A stretch of 41,554 bases of DNA from Colwellia sp. E2M01 (GTDB taxonomy: Bacteria > Pseudomonadota > Gammaproteobacteria > Enterobacterales > Alteromonadaceae): the NCBI RefSeq assembly GCF_018860585.1, contig NZ_JAHKPR010000047.1, forward strand, positions 1 through 41,554, in the 5' to 3' direction. Both the position numbers and the translations under genes were made by a program. This document shows, piece by piece, positions 23,621 through 32,882 of this stretch. The stretch's first letter is position 1, and the number at the start of each line of letters is the position of its first letter. The notes beneath the pieces were generated by a model. The model saw nothing but the letters and a program-made list of their open reading frames with translations. It did no database searches and was not told where the DNA came from.

Positions 23621-24403
23621 TTAACGGTAAAGATTATTTTTATTAATATAATCTAAAACTTTTGGGTGAAGTTGCTGTTCAGTGCTTTGTCGCTGTGCAA
23701 TACGTTGGCGTATTTGAGTGGAGGATACATTGAAAAGAACAGGCTCAGCAAAGAATATTTTACCGGCTTCAAAATTTAATAGGTCGGCTTTATTTGTTGT
23801 TTGTCGTGCTGTTAATAATGCTTTTGTTTCGGTGTTTATTTTATCTACATTATAATTTGGTCGAGTGTTAACAATCAAGTGGCATAACGCTAATATTTCT
23901 TGATATTGATGCCATTGGCTAAAGGTAAGTAAAGAGTCCATACCAATAATAAAATGCAATATATGTTCAGGATATTGTTGTTTTAAAGCATTAAGAGTAT
24001 CTACAGTATAGGAGCGGCCAGCACGAGTTAATTCTTGTGTGTCGCAAGAAAACAAGTCACTTTGTTGACAGGCAAGCTCCACCATTGATGCGCGTTGCTC
24101 AGCGCTTGCATGAGGAACTAAATCAGGAGTCACTTTAAGCGGAGAAATATACGCCGGAATTAACAATATATGTGATAGCGCTAATTCATTGGCAACAGCT
24201 TGTGCTGATTGCGTGTGACCTAGATGAATAGGGTCAAAACTCCCCCCTAAAATACCAAGCCCTGATTTTTTAGTCGTGTTAATATGACTTGGAGAATTAT
24301 TTTTACTAGCGGGTTTAAAACTAGTCGCTCTGTTATAAAAGCCACTAAGAATTGGCGTAGCTCGCATTACGCTTGCTTTAAAATAAGTCGTTTTAATAGG
24401 CAT
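23621..24403 (-). CDS. nadD: Nicotinate-nucleotide adenylyltransferase, with N-terminal extension
   Basis: A 260-aa enzyme that adenylates nicotinate mononucleotide in NAD synthesis. The nucleotidyltransferase signature GGSFDPIHLGH is at 53-63 and the second motif SSTQIRQRI lies near the C-terminus. Most NadD proteins are about 210-220 aa and begin only a few residues before GGxFDP. Here about 47 extra residues, rich in Lys, Ser and Asn, precede it. No internal start with a good ribosome-binding site replaces the ATG at 24403, although an ATG at residue 13 exists. The ATG is 8 bases after the holA stop, so translation is probably coupled. Confidence 0.95.
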   Translation of the reverse strand: MPIKTTYFKASVMRATPILSGFYNRATSFKPASKNNSPSHINTTKKSGLGILGGSFDPIHLGHTQSAQAVANELALSHILLIPAYISPLKVTPDLVPHASAEQRASMVELACQQSDLFSCDTQELTRAGRSYTVDTLNALKQQYPEHILHFIIGMDSLLTFSQWHQYQEILALCHLIVNTRPNYNVDKINTETKALLTARQTTNKADLLNFEAGKIFFAEPVLFNVSSTQIRQRIAQRQSTEQQLHPKVLDYINKNNLYR

Positions 24404-24411
24404 TAAGGTTA

Positions 24412-25476
24412 TCAGCCATAGTTTAAGCTAAGCGGAGCTGTTTTTTCACCATGATATAAGGTGATACATAAATCGGCTAATAAAATAAAAATATTAAATT
24501 CACTACTGGTTTTACTTAATAAATCTATATCAGCAATACGTATTATAGCTTGTTTTATATTATCAAGTTTAATATGTGTTAGCGCATGTTGATACAATGG
24601 TTTGCGCTTATCCCAAACTCGATATTGTTTATAGACTTGCGTAATATTTTCACCTTGCGCTAATTGATTGAGCATGGCATATAACTGGTGAATTTCTTTA
24701 TGGAATACCCAAATGAGTTGTGCTGGCGCCATACCTTCTTGCTGAAGTTGATCAAGCATGGCAATACATTTAGCACAATCACCAAGTAACAAGGCATCAA
24801 TTACTTGAAAAGGATTGAATTTAGCTTGCTTAAGAATGATCTGTTCCGCATCTTCAATATTAATGCGTTGGTTACCAAAAAGTAGAACAAGTTTTTCTAA
24901 CTCTTGGGATAGGGCAAGTAAATTGCCTTCAAATAACTCGATAAGTAGAGTATTTAGCTCAGGTGAAATATTAAGTTGTAACTGTCTTGCCTGATTATTT
25001 AACCACTGTGGCATTGATTTTAGTTCAATGTCATATAAGGGCAGGTAACAGCCTAACTCAGTTAAACTTTTAAACCATTTACGGTTAGCGCTTGGCCCAT
25101 CAAGTTTAGCGCCATGAAAAATAAACATCACATCTTGCGGTACATTACCACTGTTAATGTCTTGGTTTAAACGCTCAGCTAAGGCGAGTAGGGCTTTATT
25201 TCCTGCATCACCTACTTTAACCGTAGTCAGTTCAACTTCAATAATACGTTGATTCGCAAAAAGACTTAATGCTTGGTATTCATCAATGATAGATTGCCAA
25301 TCAAAGCTAGTTTCACTACTAAAGCGTATAACTTCACTAAAACCTAGACTTTTTGCATGATTTTTAATTGCCGCTAAGCTATTGTTTTTTTGCCAAGGCT
25401 CATCACCAAAAACCAACCAAACAGGTTTGAAACCTTGTCGTAGGGTATTATCGAGTTGGTTATGGTAAATTTTCAT
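24412..25476 (-). CDS. holA: DNA polymerase III subunit delta
   Basis: A 354-aa subunit of the clamp loader that opens the beta sliding clamp. N-terminal features VWLVFGDEPWQKNNSL and the following residues are those of HolA, and the length is close to E. coli (343). The N-terminal AAA+-like domain lacks a working ATP site, as is normal for delta. The SLFANQRIIEVEL segment (about 71-83), just after the beta-binding element of the family, is visible. The start has an AGG site. A 7-base tandem repeat lies between this gene and lptE. Confidence 0.95.
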   Translation of the reverse strand: MKIYHNQLDNTLRQGFKPVWLVFGDEPWQKNNSLAAIKNHAKSLGFSEVIRFSSETSFDWQSIIDEYQALSLFANQRIIEVELTTVKVGDAGNKALLALAERLNQDINSGNVPQDVMFIFHGAKLDGPSANRKWFKSLTELGCYLPLYDIELKSMPQWLNNQARQLQLNISPELNTLLIELFEGNLLALSQELEKLVLLFGNQRINIEDAEQIILKQAKFNPFQVIDALLLGDCAKCIAMLDQLQQEGMAPAQLIWVFHKEIHQLYAMLNQLAQGENITQVYKQYRVWDKRKPLYQHALTHIKLDNIKQAIIRIADIDLLSKTSSEFNIFILLADLCITLYHGEKTAPLSLNYG

Positions 25477-25518
25477 AATAAACCTATGGTAAATATTTGC
25501 TAAACATTGGATAAATTA

Positions 25519-25545
25519 CCTAGCACCTAGCACCTAGCACCTAAG
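25519..25545. repeat. Heptanucleotide tandem repeat between lptE and holA
   Basis: CCTAGCA occurs three times in a row (25519-25539), followed by a diverged CCTAAGC and then related CTAGG/CTAG strings up to about 25566. It lies in the 94-base gap between the lptE stop and the holA start, close to the ribosome-binding region of neither. Such repeats vary in number by slippage. Confidence 0.85.
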
Positions 25546-25570
25546 CTCTAGGACCTGTAGTCTAGCAAAA

Positions 25571-26104
25571 CTAATCTGGTTGAATTCTCGCTAAATCTCG
25601 TAATATTTTGTCCGCAGCAGCAGTTCTCATTTCACTTAATAGTAACGATAATTCACGACTTTTTGCCAGAGCAAGGTTTGGATCGTCTTGATAATCACGG
25701 TAAAGCTCAAAGCGAAAGTTACGAGAGTCTTGCTCTGGAAAACGCACTTGATAATGTACAGCATAGATTAATTCATACTCAGCAACTTGACCATTAGAAA
25801 ACAACGACAAAGTACGTCTATCGAGCTTATCTGAAACAATGCGTAATTCAGGCGTGCTTGATTTAGAGTGCTTTAACACGTTAACTTGATTATTGGTCAA
25901 ATTAAGTTTAACCAATCGAGTTAATTCACCATGCACATCACTCGAGGTAACGTAAAGGGTTTGCAACTCATCATCAAGTAGGTAATCACCACGTAACTGA
26001 AAGCCACAAGCTGATAATAAACTTGTGAACAATAAAGTAAGAGCTAAACGTTTAAACGTTAAGCCCTTAGTTACTTTTTTTATCTTAACTATAGCGTTAA
26101 ACAT
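25571..26104 (-). CDS. lptE: LPS-assembly lipoprotein LptE
   Basis: A 177-aa outer-membrane lipoprotein that plugs LptD and helps place LPS in the outer leaflet. The lipobox LSAC gives C33, followed at once by GFQLRG, the family signature. The rest matches the alpha/beta sandwich (LYVTSSD, FRFELYRDY). The N-terminus before the lipobox is long and basic. The ATG is 3 bases after the leuS stop, so translational coupling is expected. Confidence 0.95.
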   Translation of the reverse strand: MFNAIVKIKKVTKGLTFKRLALTLLFTSLLSACGFQLRGDYLLDDELQTLYVTSSDVHGELTRLVKLNLTNNQVNVLKHSKSSTPELRIVSDKLDRRTLSLFSNGQVAEYELIYAVHYQVRFPEQDSRNFRFELYRDYQDDPNLALAKSRELSLLLSEMRTAAADKILRDLARIQPD

Positions 26105-26107
26105 AAT

Positions 26108-28699
26108 TTAGTTAGCAACAATGTTAAGTAGCTTACCTGGCACATAAATTACTTTACGTATGGTATTACCGTCGGTAAATCTCAATACGTTTTCGTCATT
26201 TAAACCAAGCGCTTCAACATCGTCTTTACTTGCGTCAGCTGCAACGGTAATTTTTGCGCGTAATTTGCCATTAACTTGCACAATAATGAGTTTTTCATCT
26301 TCAACTAAGGCGCTGTCATCAACTACAGGCCAACTAGCATCTTCAACACTTAACTTGCTGCCACCAACTAAATTCCATAAATGATGACATAAATGTGGGG
26401 TGATTGGTGTAAGCATTAACACTACAGCACGAACTGCTTCTTGCATTACCGCTTTATCTTCAATACTGTCTAGTTTCGCTTTATTTAGGTGGTTCATTAA
26501 TTCCATAATGGCAGCAATTGCCGTATTAAACGTATTACGACGACCTATATCATCGGTTACCTTAGCAATGGTTTTATGTAATTCACGACGTAAATTCTTC
26601 TGATTGCTGTTTAAAGATAAGGTTGAAGTATCAGGAATTGCTGCGCCATTAGTGCTTTCAACAAAATCATGTACTAATTTATAAACACGTTTAACAAAAC
26701 GATGTGCGCCTTCAACACCGGCATCAGACCATTCTAACGTTTGCTCTGGCGGTGAAGTGAACATGATAAATAAACGCACGGTATCTGCGCCATATTTTTC
26801 AATTACTTCTTGTGGGTCAATACCATTAGCTTTTGATTTTGACATTTTGCTCATACCCGCAGATAACACAGGTAAGCCATCAACTTTACTCACTGCCGAG
26901 GTAATATTGCCTTTTTCGTCACGTTCAACGGTTACATCACTTGGTGCAATCCATTCTTCTGCACCGTTATCAGCTTGGCGGTAGTAAGTTTCAGCTAATA
27001 CCATGCCTTGACATAAAAGCTTTTTAAATGGTTCATCACATTCAACTAAACCTACATCACGTAATAATTTATGGAAAAAACGTGAATAAAGTAAATGTAA
27101 AATAGCATGTTCGATACCGCCAATGTATTGATCAACCGGTAGCCAGTAATTGGCTTTGGCAGGATCAAGCATTTGCGTATCGTCATTTGGTGAACAGTAA
27201 CGAGCGTAATACCAAGAAGATTCCATAAAGGTATCGAAAGTATCTGTTTCACGTAATGCGTCTTCACCGTTGTAAGTCGTTTTTGCCCACTCAGGATCGT
27301 CTTTAATAGGTGATGTTGTACCGTTCATTACCACATCTTCAGGTAAAATCACTGGAAGTTCGTTTTCTGGTACAGCTACAGATTCACCATTTTCAAGGTT
27401 AATCATCGGGATTGGTGTACCCCAGTAACGTTGGCGAGAAACGCCCCAATCGCGTAAACGGTAATTAGTTGTGACTTTGCCTTTACCTTCACTGGTTAGC
27501 TTTTCACTAATCGCGGTAAATGCTTGTTCGAAATCTAAACCGTCAAATTCACCCGAATTAATTAATGTTGATTTTTCAGTGATTGCTGCTTTGCTAATAT
27601 CATCAGATTCAGCACCTGCAATAACTTGTTCAATCTCTAAATTATATTGTAATGCAAACTCATAATCGCGTTGATCATGGGCTGGCACAGACATAACCGC
27701 ACCTGAGCCGTAATCCATTAATACAAAGTTTGCAGCCCATACAGGTACTAATTTACCTGTTAGTGGGTGAATCGCTTGAAGACCCGTATCAACACCTTTT
27801 TTCTCCATTGTCGCCATATCAGCTTCAGTGGTTTTGCTGTTTTTACACTCATCAATAAAAGCAGCTAATTCGATGTTATCTTGTGCTGCTGCTAATGCTA
27901 GGGGATGCTGCGCAGCAAGCGCTACATAAGTAACACCCATTAAGGTATCAGGGCGTGTGGTGTATATATCAAAGCTTTCGTTAGAATTGGCAACTTCAAA
28001 AGTCATCTCAACACCTTGCGAGCGACCAATCCAGTTGCGCTGCATGGTTTTAACTTGCTCAGGCCATTCGTCTAACTTGTCTAAATCTTCTAGCAATTCT
28101 TCAGCGTAATCAGTAATTTTGATAAACCATTGTGGGATTTCTTTACGTTCAACAATCGCGCCAGATCTCCAGCCTTTACCGTCAATTACTTGTTCGTTAG
28201 CTAATACTGTTTGGTCAACTGGATCCCAGTTAACTGTAGCATTCTTTTTATAAACTAAACCTTTTTCGAAAAGCTGCGTGAAAAACCATTGTTCCCAACG
28301 ATAATAATCAGGCTTACAGGTAGCTAATTCACGGCCCCAGTCGTAACCAAAACCAAGTGATTGAAGTTGATTACGCATGTAGTCAATGTTTTGATAAGTC
28401 CAGTTACCCGGCGCAGTTTTGTTTTTAATCGCTGCGTTTTCAGCAGGTAAACCAAATGCATCCCAACCCATTGGCTGCATAACATTTTTACCTTGCATGC
28501 GCTGGTAGCGAGAAATCACATCACCCAAGCTATAGTTACGTACGTGACCCATGTGTAAACGACCACTTGGATACGGGAACATAGCTAAACAGTAAAACTT
28601 TTCTTTGTCTGGGTTTTCAACAGCTTGAAAGGTATTGTTATCAGTCCAAAATTTTTGTACTGTGGCTTCAATTGACTGGGGATTGTAAATGGCTTCCAT
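26108..28699 (-). CDS. leuS: Leucyl-tRNA synthetase
   Basis: An 863-aa class I aminoacyl-tRNA synthetase. The HIGH signature appears as HMGH at 49-52 and KMSKS at 618-622. An editing (CP1) domain containing [15 protein letters not shown] lies between them, with the conserved threonine and aspartate that hydrolyse mischarged tRNA. Length matches E. coli (860). It heads the minus-strand cluster, with a plausible promoter at 28791-28819. Confidence 0.98.
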   Translation of the reverse strand: MEAIYNPQSIEATVQKFWTDNNTFQAVENPDKEKFYCLAMFPYPSGRLHMGHVRNYSLGDVISRYQRMQGKNVMQPMGWDAFGLPAENAAIKNKTAPGNWTYQNIDYMRNQLQSLGFGYDWGRELATCKPDYYRWEQWFFTQLFEKGLVYKKNATVNWDPVDQTVLANEQVIDGKGWRSGAIVERKEIPQWFIKITDYAEELLEDLDKLDEWPEQVKTMQRNWIGRSQGVEMTFEVANSNESFDIYTTRPDTLMGVTYVALAAQHPLALAAAQDNIELAAFIDECKNSKTTEADMATMEKKGVDTGLQAIHPLTGKLVPVWAANFVLMDYGSGAVMSVPAHDQRDYEFALQYNLEIEQVIAGAESDDISKAAITEKSTLINSGEFDGLDFEQAFTAISEKLTSEGKGKVTTNYRLRDWGVSRQRYWGTPIPMINLENGESVAVPENELPVILPEDVVMNGTTSPIKDDPEWAKTTYNGEDALRETDTFDTFMESSWYYARYCSPNDDTQMLDPAKANYWLPVDQYIGGIEHAILHLLYSRFFHKLLRDVGLVECDEPFKKLLCQGMVLAETYYRQADNGAEEWIAPSDVTVERDEKGNITSAVSKVDGLPVLSAGMSKMSKSKANGIDPQEVIEKYGADTVRLFIMFTSPPEQTLEWSDAGVEGAHRFVKRVYKLVHDFVESTNGAAIPDTSTLSLNSNQKNLRRELHKTIAKVTDDIGRRNTFNTAIAAIMELMNHLNKAKLDSIEDKAVMQEAVRAVVLMLTPITPHLCHHLWNLVGGSKLSVEDASWPVVDDSALVEDEKLIIVQVNGKLRAKITVAADASKDDVEALGLNDENVLRFTDGNTIRKVIYVPGKLLNIVAN

Positions 28700-28790
28700 T
28701 TAGGGATTCTCTAATACTTTTGAGGTGTTAACGGCTTACCTAGCATTTTGCAAAGTAGTCTAAATTTTTATCGAAACTATTATCGAAATT

Positions 28791-28819
28791 ATTATTTAAA
28801 TTAAAGTGCAAAACCGCAA
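28791..28819 (-). promoter_or_regulatory. Predicted promoter of leuS and the downstream cluster
   Basis: On the minus strand TTGCGG (28819-28814) and AATAAT (28796-28791) are separated by 17 bases. They lie about 92 bases before the leuS start, so a leader of about 85 nt is expected. The -35 is fair, the -10 moderate. Confidence 0.45.
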
Positions 28820-28920
28820 GTAAAGCGACGTGAGATTATCGCAGTAGAATACCTTATCTAGCGGGGTAACAACAAGTATAACTTTGAAATTTTCCTAGGG
28901 ATAAATGCGCAGTTAGGTCT

Positions 28921-28980
28921 ATAGTTAGCTTGATAATTAAATAGTTAGCCCAATATCTAAATGGTTAGTTAGCTAAATAG
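28921..28980. repeat. Degenerate 20-bp periodic repeat upstream of ybeL
   Basis: Three consecutive 20-base units begin ATAGTTAGCT, ATAGTTAGCC and ATGGTTAGTT; the (A/G)GTTAG cores start at 28923, 28943 and 28963. A further AGTTAG is at 28911. A spacing of 20 bases puts the cores on nearly the same face of the helix. Confidence 0.55.
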
Positions 28981-29042
28981 AACGCTTTTTTATAAGCCTA
29001 TTTAGAACAAGTTATTAATCAATAATATTGAGAGGAAATACC

Positions 29043-29528
29043 ATGTCACAACAAAATGATTACTTTGCTGATGTATATAAAAAACTCAATAACTGGTTAG
29101 TTGAGATGAAAATACAACAAAAACCGAATATTGATGAATTTATAAAACAGGCTAAATTGTATGCGGGTGCTATTGAAAGCATGTCGGAAGAAAAGTTACA
29201 ACAATTTACCGCTAACCTAAAATATGACTTGCATGATTTTTATCAGTTAAATAAAAACCAAGCAGAACATTCTGTTTATTTAGGTTTGTTAAATGAAGCG
29301 CTATGGGAAAACCTAGCCAAATTAACCGACAAATCACAAGTAGAATGGGCTGAATTAGTTGATGATTTTGACCACGATGGTGTATATAAAAGCGGTGATT
29401 TTATTGGCTTTGGTGAGCTACAGTGTGAGCAATGCGATGCAAAAATATCGATTACCCATTTTAGTGAAATTAACGATTGTGCCCATTGCGGATCTAGCGA
29501 CTTTATTCGTCAACCACTTAACCCTTAA
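29043..29528 (+). CDS. ybeL: Zinc-ribbon protein YbeL (DUF1451)
   Basis: A 161-aa soluble protein. The N-terminal two thirds are helical (a YKKLNNWLVEMK start, then amphipathic helices). The C-terminus has a zinc ribbon with two Cys pairs, LQCEQCDAK and DCAHCGSS. Length and layout match E. coli YbeL, which also lies near leuS. The function is unknown. I chose the ATG at 29043 because GAGAGGAA lies directly before it at correct spacing; a TTG at 29028 would start inside that site. Confidence 0.9.
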   Translation: MSQQNDYFADVYKKLNNWLVEMKIQQKPNIDEFIKQAKLYAGAIESMSEEKLQQFTANLKYDLHDFYQLNKNQAEHSVYLGLLNEALWENLAKLTDKSQVEWAELVDDFDHDGVYKSGDFIGFGELQCEQCDAKISITHFSEINDCAHCGSSDFIRQPLNP

Positions 29529-29657
29529 ACTTTAACCATGCAGACATGGTGATAACCTGACAATCAACTTGTTAGCAAAAATGTTAACAAGTACACTACC
29601 GACAAAATATATTGATTATCCAGCAAACATGCTTTTGATAACCCTTAAAGGATTTAT

Positions 29658-32075
29658 ATGACTAAAACTGCTTCTAGCCTTGCAGATCAAACCCGCTTGG
29701 GTGTTGATGAACTGACTTCTTCTCTATCCACTTCATTATTTTCTCAAAATAAAAAATCAGCTAGTAATGTTAAGGGCAATAAACCACAGAGTTTTGTAGG
29801 TCATGACCGTGCAAAAGAGGCACTCGAGTTTGGTTTATCTATGTCTGCTATTGGTTTTAATGTTTTTGCAATGGGTGAGCATGGCACAGGCCGACAAACC
29901 TTAATTAAGCAAATGTTAACAGCACTTGCCATAGAAAAAACCGCTCCAGATGAGTGGTGTTATACCAATAATTTTGATGAAAGCCATATCCCGTTAACCT
30001 TGTCAGTAAAACCAGGTGAGGGTAAAGCATTACTAAGTAGTATGAATAAGTTTATTGATGGCTTGATCAGCTTATTTCCTGATGTTTTTGATAATCCGGG
30101 TTACCAACGTAAAAAATCAGCCATTGATAGAGAGTTTAATCAAAAATACGATCAAGCTATTAGTGTTGTTGAAGAAATCGCTTTAAAAGAAAATGTAGTG
30201 TTATTTGAAGAAAATGGTGAGGTAGGCTTTTCACCTTTAGTTGACGGTAAGCCGTTAAGTGAAAAAGAGTTAGCAAATCTAGATGACACTGCCAGAGCAA
30301 GTTTTTATCAAGTGATCACCGAACTAGAAATTGTCTTAACCGAACAGTTATTAGAATTACCGCAGTGGAAACGTTTGTCATTTGAGCAATTAAAAAAATT
30401 AAAAAATGCAACTGCTGAACAAGCCATTAAGCCATATTTAACTGAACTAGAAAAAGAGTTTAGTGAAAACGAAGGTGTTTTAAAATATTTAGGCGCAGTA
30501 AAAAACCATGTGGTTGAAGCAGTTTTAGAGATTTTAATATCTGAATCAGACGACGCACCAACTGATAGAGAACTACGTAAATTGATGGTTGAACGTTTTT
30601 TACCTAATTTATTGGTTCCTCGTGATATTAAACAAGGTGCTCCTGTAGTTTATGAGCAAAACCCAACCTACCAAAATTTATTTGGTCATAATGACTTTGC
30701 TAGTTTTCAAGGCAGTAGTTATACCAGTTATCGTTTAATACGCCCCGGCGCATTACATAAAGCTAATGGCGGTTATTTGCTGCTTGATGCTGAAAAAGTA
30801 TTAAGCCAACCTATGATCTGGTCACGTTTAAAACTGGCCTTAAAAACACAACAAATTACCATTGAAAACCCGTATTCAGATTACAGTCAGCCGAGTGGTT
30901 ATAGCTTACAGCCTGAAAAAATACCCTTACAAGTTAAAGTAGTGCTTCTGGGTGATGCTGAAATTTATTATACCTTGCAAGATTACGATCAAGAGTTTAC
31001 CGAGCTATTTAGAGTACTCGCAGACTTTGATCGCCACCTTGATAAAACCGACGATAACTTAACAGCTTTTGGGCAACTTATTCGACAACGTGCTGAGCAG
31101 CATAATTATCCGCAAGTAAGTGATGATGCGGTATTAGAATTAGTACGCTACGCCCTTAGACGCGGCGAGCATAAACATAAAGTTTCCGCCAATATTGTGC
31201 AGGTAAATGACCTACTTGATGAAGCTAATTACTGTTGGCAAAAGCAGGGCGGTAAAGGCTCACTTACCGCCGAGCATATTGCTTTAGCACAAGCGGCTAA
31301 AAAACGTCGTGTTGGTCGTTTAAGTGAAACTTGGCTAAGTGAAATTAAAGAGCAACAAGTACTTATACACACTGAAGGCGAATTTATCGGTAAAGTAAAT
31401 GGCCTAACGGTACTTGAAATTGGCGACAGTGTTTTTGGTACTCCTGCGCGCATTACAGCAACCGTTTATGCTGGTAGTGAAGGTGTTACAGATATAGAGC
31501 GTGAGGTTGATTTAGGTAAATCTATTCACTCGAAAGGTGTATTACTGTTAACAGGATATTTAGGGCATAAGTACGGACAAACATTCCCAGTGAGCATTTC
31601 TGCCAACATTGCTATTGAACAATCTTATGGTCATATCGATGGTGACAGCGCTTCAATGGCGGAACTTTGTGCACTCATCTCAGCAATTACCTTATTACCA
31701 ATTGATCAGAGTTTAGCGATGACGGGTTCAATTAACCAACATGGTGAAGTACAATCCATTGGTGGTGTTAACGAAAAAATTGAAGGCTTCTTTCAATTAT
31801 GTCTCGATAAAGGTTTAACAGGAAAACAAGGGGTTATCATTCCTAAAACCAACGTGATTAATCTAATGCTTAATGATGAAGTAATGAATGCGGTATCTCG
31901 CGGTGAGTTTGTTATTCATGCTGTTGAAACAATAGATCAAGCGCTTGAGTTATTGATGAATGTAGACGCAGGTAAAATTAGCAGAACAGGCCGATACCCA
32001 CGTAAATCTATTCATGGTTTAGCGCTCGATAAACTTGAAAACTTTGCCAATATCCTTAATGGTGATGAAGAATAG
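29658..32075 (+). CDS. Lon-2-type ATP-dependent protease (YcbZ/LonB-like)
   Basis: An 805-aa AAA+ protease. The N-terminal ATPase has a P-loop variant GEHGTGRQT (73-81) with Arg in place of the usual Lys, as is common in this YcbZ-type family. A long helical insertion (about 135-300) interrupts the ATPase core. The C-terminal S16 peptidase domain contains the Ser-Lys dyad S664 (HIDGDSASMAEL) and K707 (NEKIEGFF). It lacks the LAN domain of classical Lon. It would be a cytoplasmic protease; substrates are unknown. A clear AAGGA site precedes the ATG. It stands between ybeL and a PilZ-like gene. Confidence 0.92.
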   Translation: MTKTASSLADQTRLGVDELTSSLSTSLFSQNKKSASNVKGNKPQSFVGHDRAKEALEFGLSMSAIGFNVFAMGEHGTGRQTLIKQMLTALAIEKTAPDEWCYTNNFDESHIPLTLSVKPGEGKALLSSMNKFIDGLISLFPDVFDNPGYQRKKSAIDREFNQKYDQAISVVEEIALKENVVLFEENGEVGFSPLVDGKPLSEKELANLDDTARASFYQVITELEIVLTEQLLELPQWKRLSFEQLKKLKNATAEQAIKPYLTELEKEFSENEGVLKYLGAVKNHVVEAVLEILISESDDAPTDRELRKLMVERFLPNLLVPRDIKQGAPVVYEQNPTYQNLFGHNDFASFQGSSYTSYRLIRPGALHKANGGYLLLDAEKVLSQPMIWSRLKLALKTQQITIENPYSDYSQPSGYSLQPEKIPLQVKVVLLGDAEIYYTLQDYDQEFTELFRVLADFDRHLDKTDDNLTAFGQLIRQRAEQHNYPQVSDDAVLELVRYALRRGEHKHKVSANIVQVNDLLDEANYCWQKQGGKGSLTAEHIALAQAAKKRRVGRLSETWLSEIKEQQVLIHTEGEFIGKVNGLTVLEIGDSVFGTPARITATVYAGSEGVTDIEREVDLGKSIHSKGVLLLTGYLGHKYGQTFPVSISANIAIEQSYGHIDGDSASMAELCALISAITLLPIDQSLAMTGSINQHGEVQSIGGVNEKIEGFFQLCLDKGLTGKQGVIIPKTNVINLMLNDEVMNAVSRGEFVIHAVETIDQALELLMNVDAGKISRTGRYPRKSIHGLALDKLENFANILNGDEE

Positions 32076-32201
32076 GAATTTGAATATTAGGTAAAGTTTA
32101 CAAAATTGTAAATAAGGCCTAACATAATTGTTCATTTATTGCACTTTAGTTTAGTCTTTGTTATCTTGTTTAACATAAAAGTAACAATTGATTGGGCTAA
32201 A

Positions 32202-32843
32202 ATGCAATTTTCGTCGGAAGAGCTAGACTTCTTCAGTAATATTTTTACTGAGAAAACAGCCGATGTTCAGTTGGTTGATGAGCAGCTTGAAAACTCAGGT
32301 AATCAACCTAAAATAACACGTCAGAAATTGAGCGTGCAATCCGACGTGCCTCCATACTTACGACAAGTTTTAGCGGAGAGTAAATTAACGCTTCTAGCTG
32401 AAATTAGTCACTACCAGTTATGGTTTCCTGTTAGTTTGTCTTTTACTAACGAAGGCGACTTTTTACCTAAACTAGGCACACCTGAAATCATTGATGTTAA
32501 AGGTAATGAACGTAGCTGGCGAGTAAACACACCGAAAGATGTTGCACTTATTGATGTATTGAGCGACCAAAAAATTGAAGTATTATCATTGTCTGCAACA
32601 GGTATTACTTTAAATATGCCAAGTGTTGAGGGTGACGCTTTAGACTTGCTACAAGCACCTTTAGAAATGAGATTTGCAGATGAAACGGCACTTAAACTAG
32701 AGCTTGATATCGTACGCCATGAAAACAACGTAGTGGCCGCTAAATTTAAAGATTTAGATCAAGGTAGAGAATCGTTAAGAAAGTTTTTATTCAATTCACA
32801 TAAAGTCAAACACGCTAACCTCTACCAAGATGTTATTTTATAA
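32202..32843 (+). CDS. PilZ-domain-like protein
   Basis: A 213-aa cytoplasmic protein. The C-terminal half resembles a PilZ c-di-GMP-binding domain: RSWRVNTPKDVALID, then VLSLSATGITLNMP, which corresponds to the (D/N)xSxxG motif with Ser in place of Asp/Asn, and a later strand VVAAKFKDLD. The usual RxxxR motif is not clear, so c-di-GMP binding is uncertain. The start used is the ATG at 32202; a TTG at 32139 would add 21 mostly hydrophobic residues and has no better ribosome-binding site. It follows the Lon-type gene after about 125 bases. Confidence 0.65.
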   Translation: MQFSSEELDFFSNIFTEKTADVQLVDEQLENSGNQPKITRQKLSVQSDVPPYLRQVLAESKLTLLAEISHYQLWFPVSLSFTNEGDFLPKLGTPEIIDVKGNERSWRVNTPKDVALIDVLSDQKIEVLSLSATGITLNMPSVEGDALDLLQAPLEMRFADETALKLELDIVRHENNVVAAKFKDLDQGRESLRKFLFNSHKVKHANLYQDVIL

Positions 32844-32848
32844 ATTAC

Positions 32849-32876
32849 TTGCCAACCCCCTTAACTTCTGTATAAT
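32849..32876 (+). promoter_or_regulatory. Strong promoter of the RNA helicase gene
   Basis: TTGCCA (32849-32854) and a perfect extended -10 TG-TATAAT (32871-32876) are 16 bases apart, followed by the GC-rich discriminator GCGCGC. This type of promoter drives stable RNA and ribosome-related genes and is growth-rate sensitive in enterics. Transcription would start near 32883. Confidence 0.75.
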
Positions 32877-32882
32877 GCGCGC

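Larger units (their letters stand above)
28700..29027. other. Divergent intergenic region between leuS and ybeL
   Basis: An AT-rich gap of more than 300 bases without an ORF. It holds the likely leuS promoter on the minus strand and a degenerate 20-base-periodic direct repeat (28921-28980) on the ybeL side. The ribosome-binding site of ybeL overlaps its right end. No terminator or tRNA is seen. Confidence 0.7.

Noticed and set aside
29868..29910. Lys-to-Arg change in the P-loop (GEHGTGRQT) as a sign of a dead Lon-type ATPase
   Set aside because: The Arg form is usual in this YcbZ-type Lon-2 group, so it is a family trait and not a local defect.
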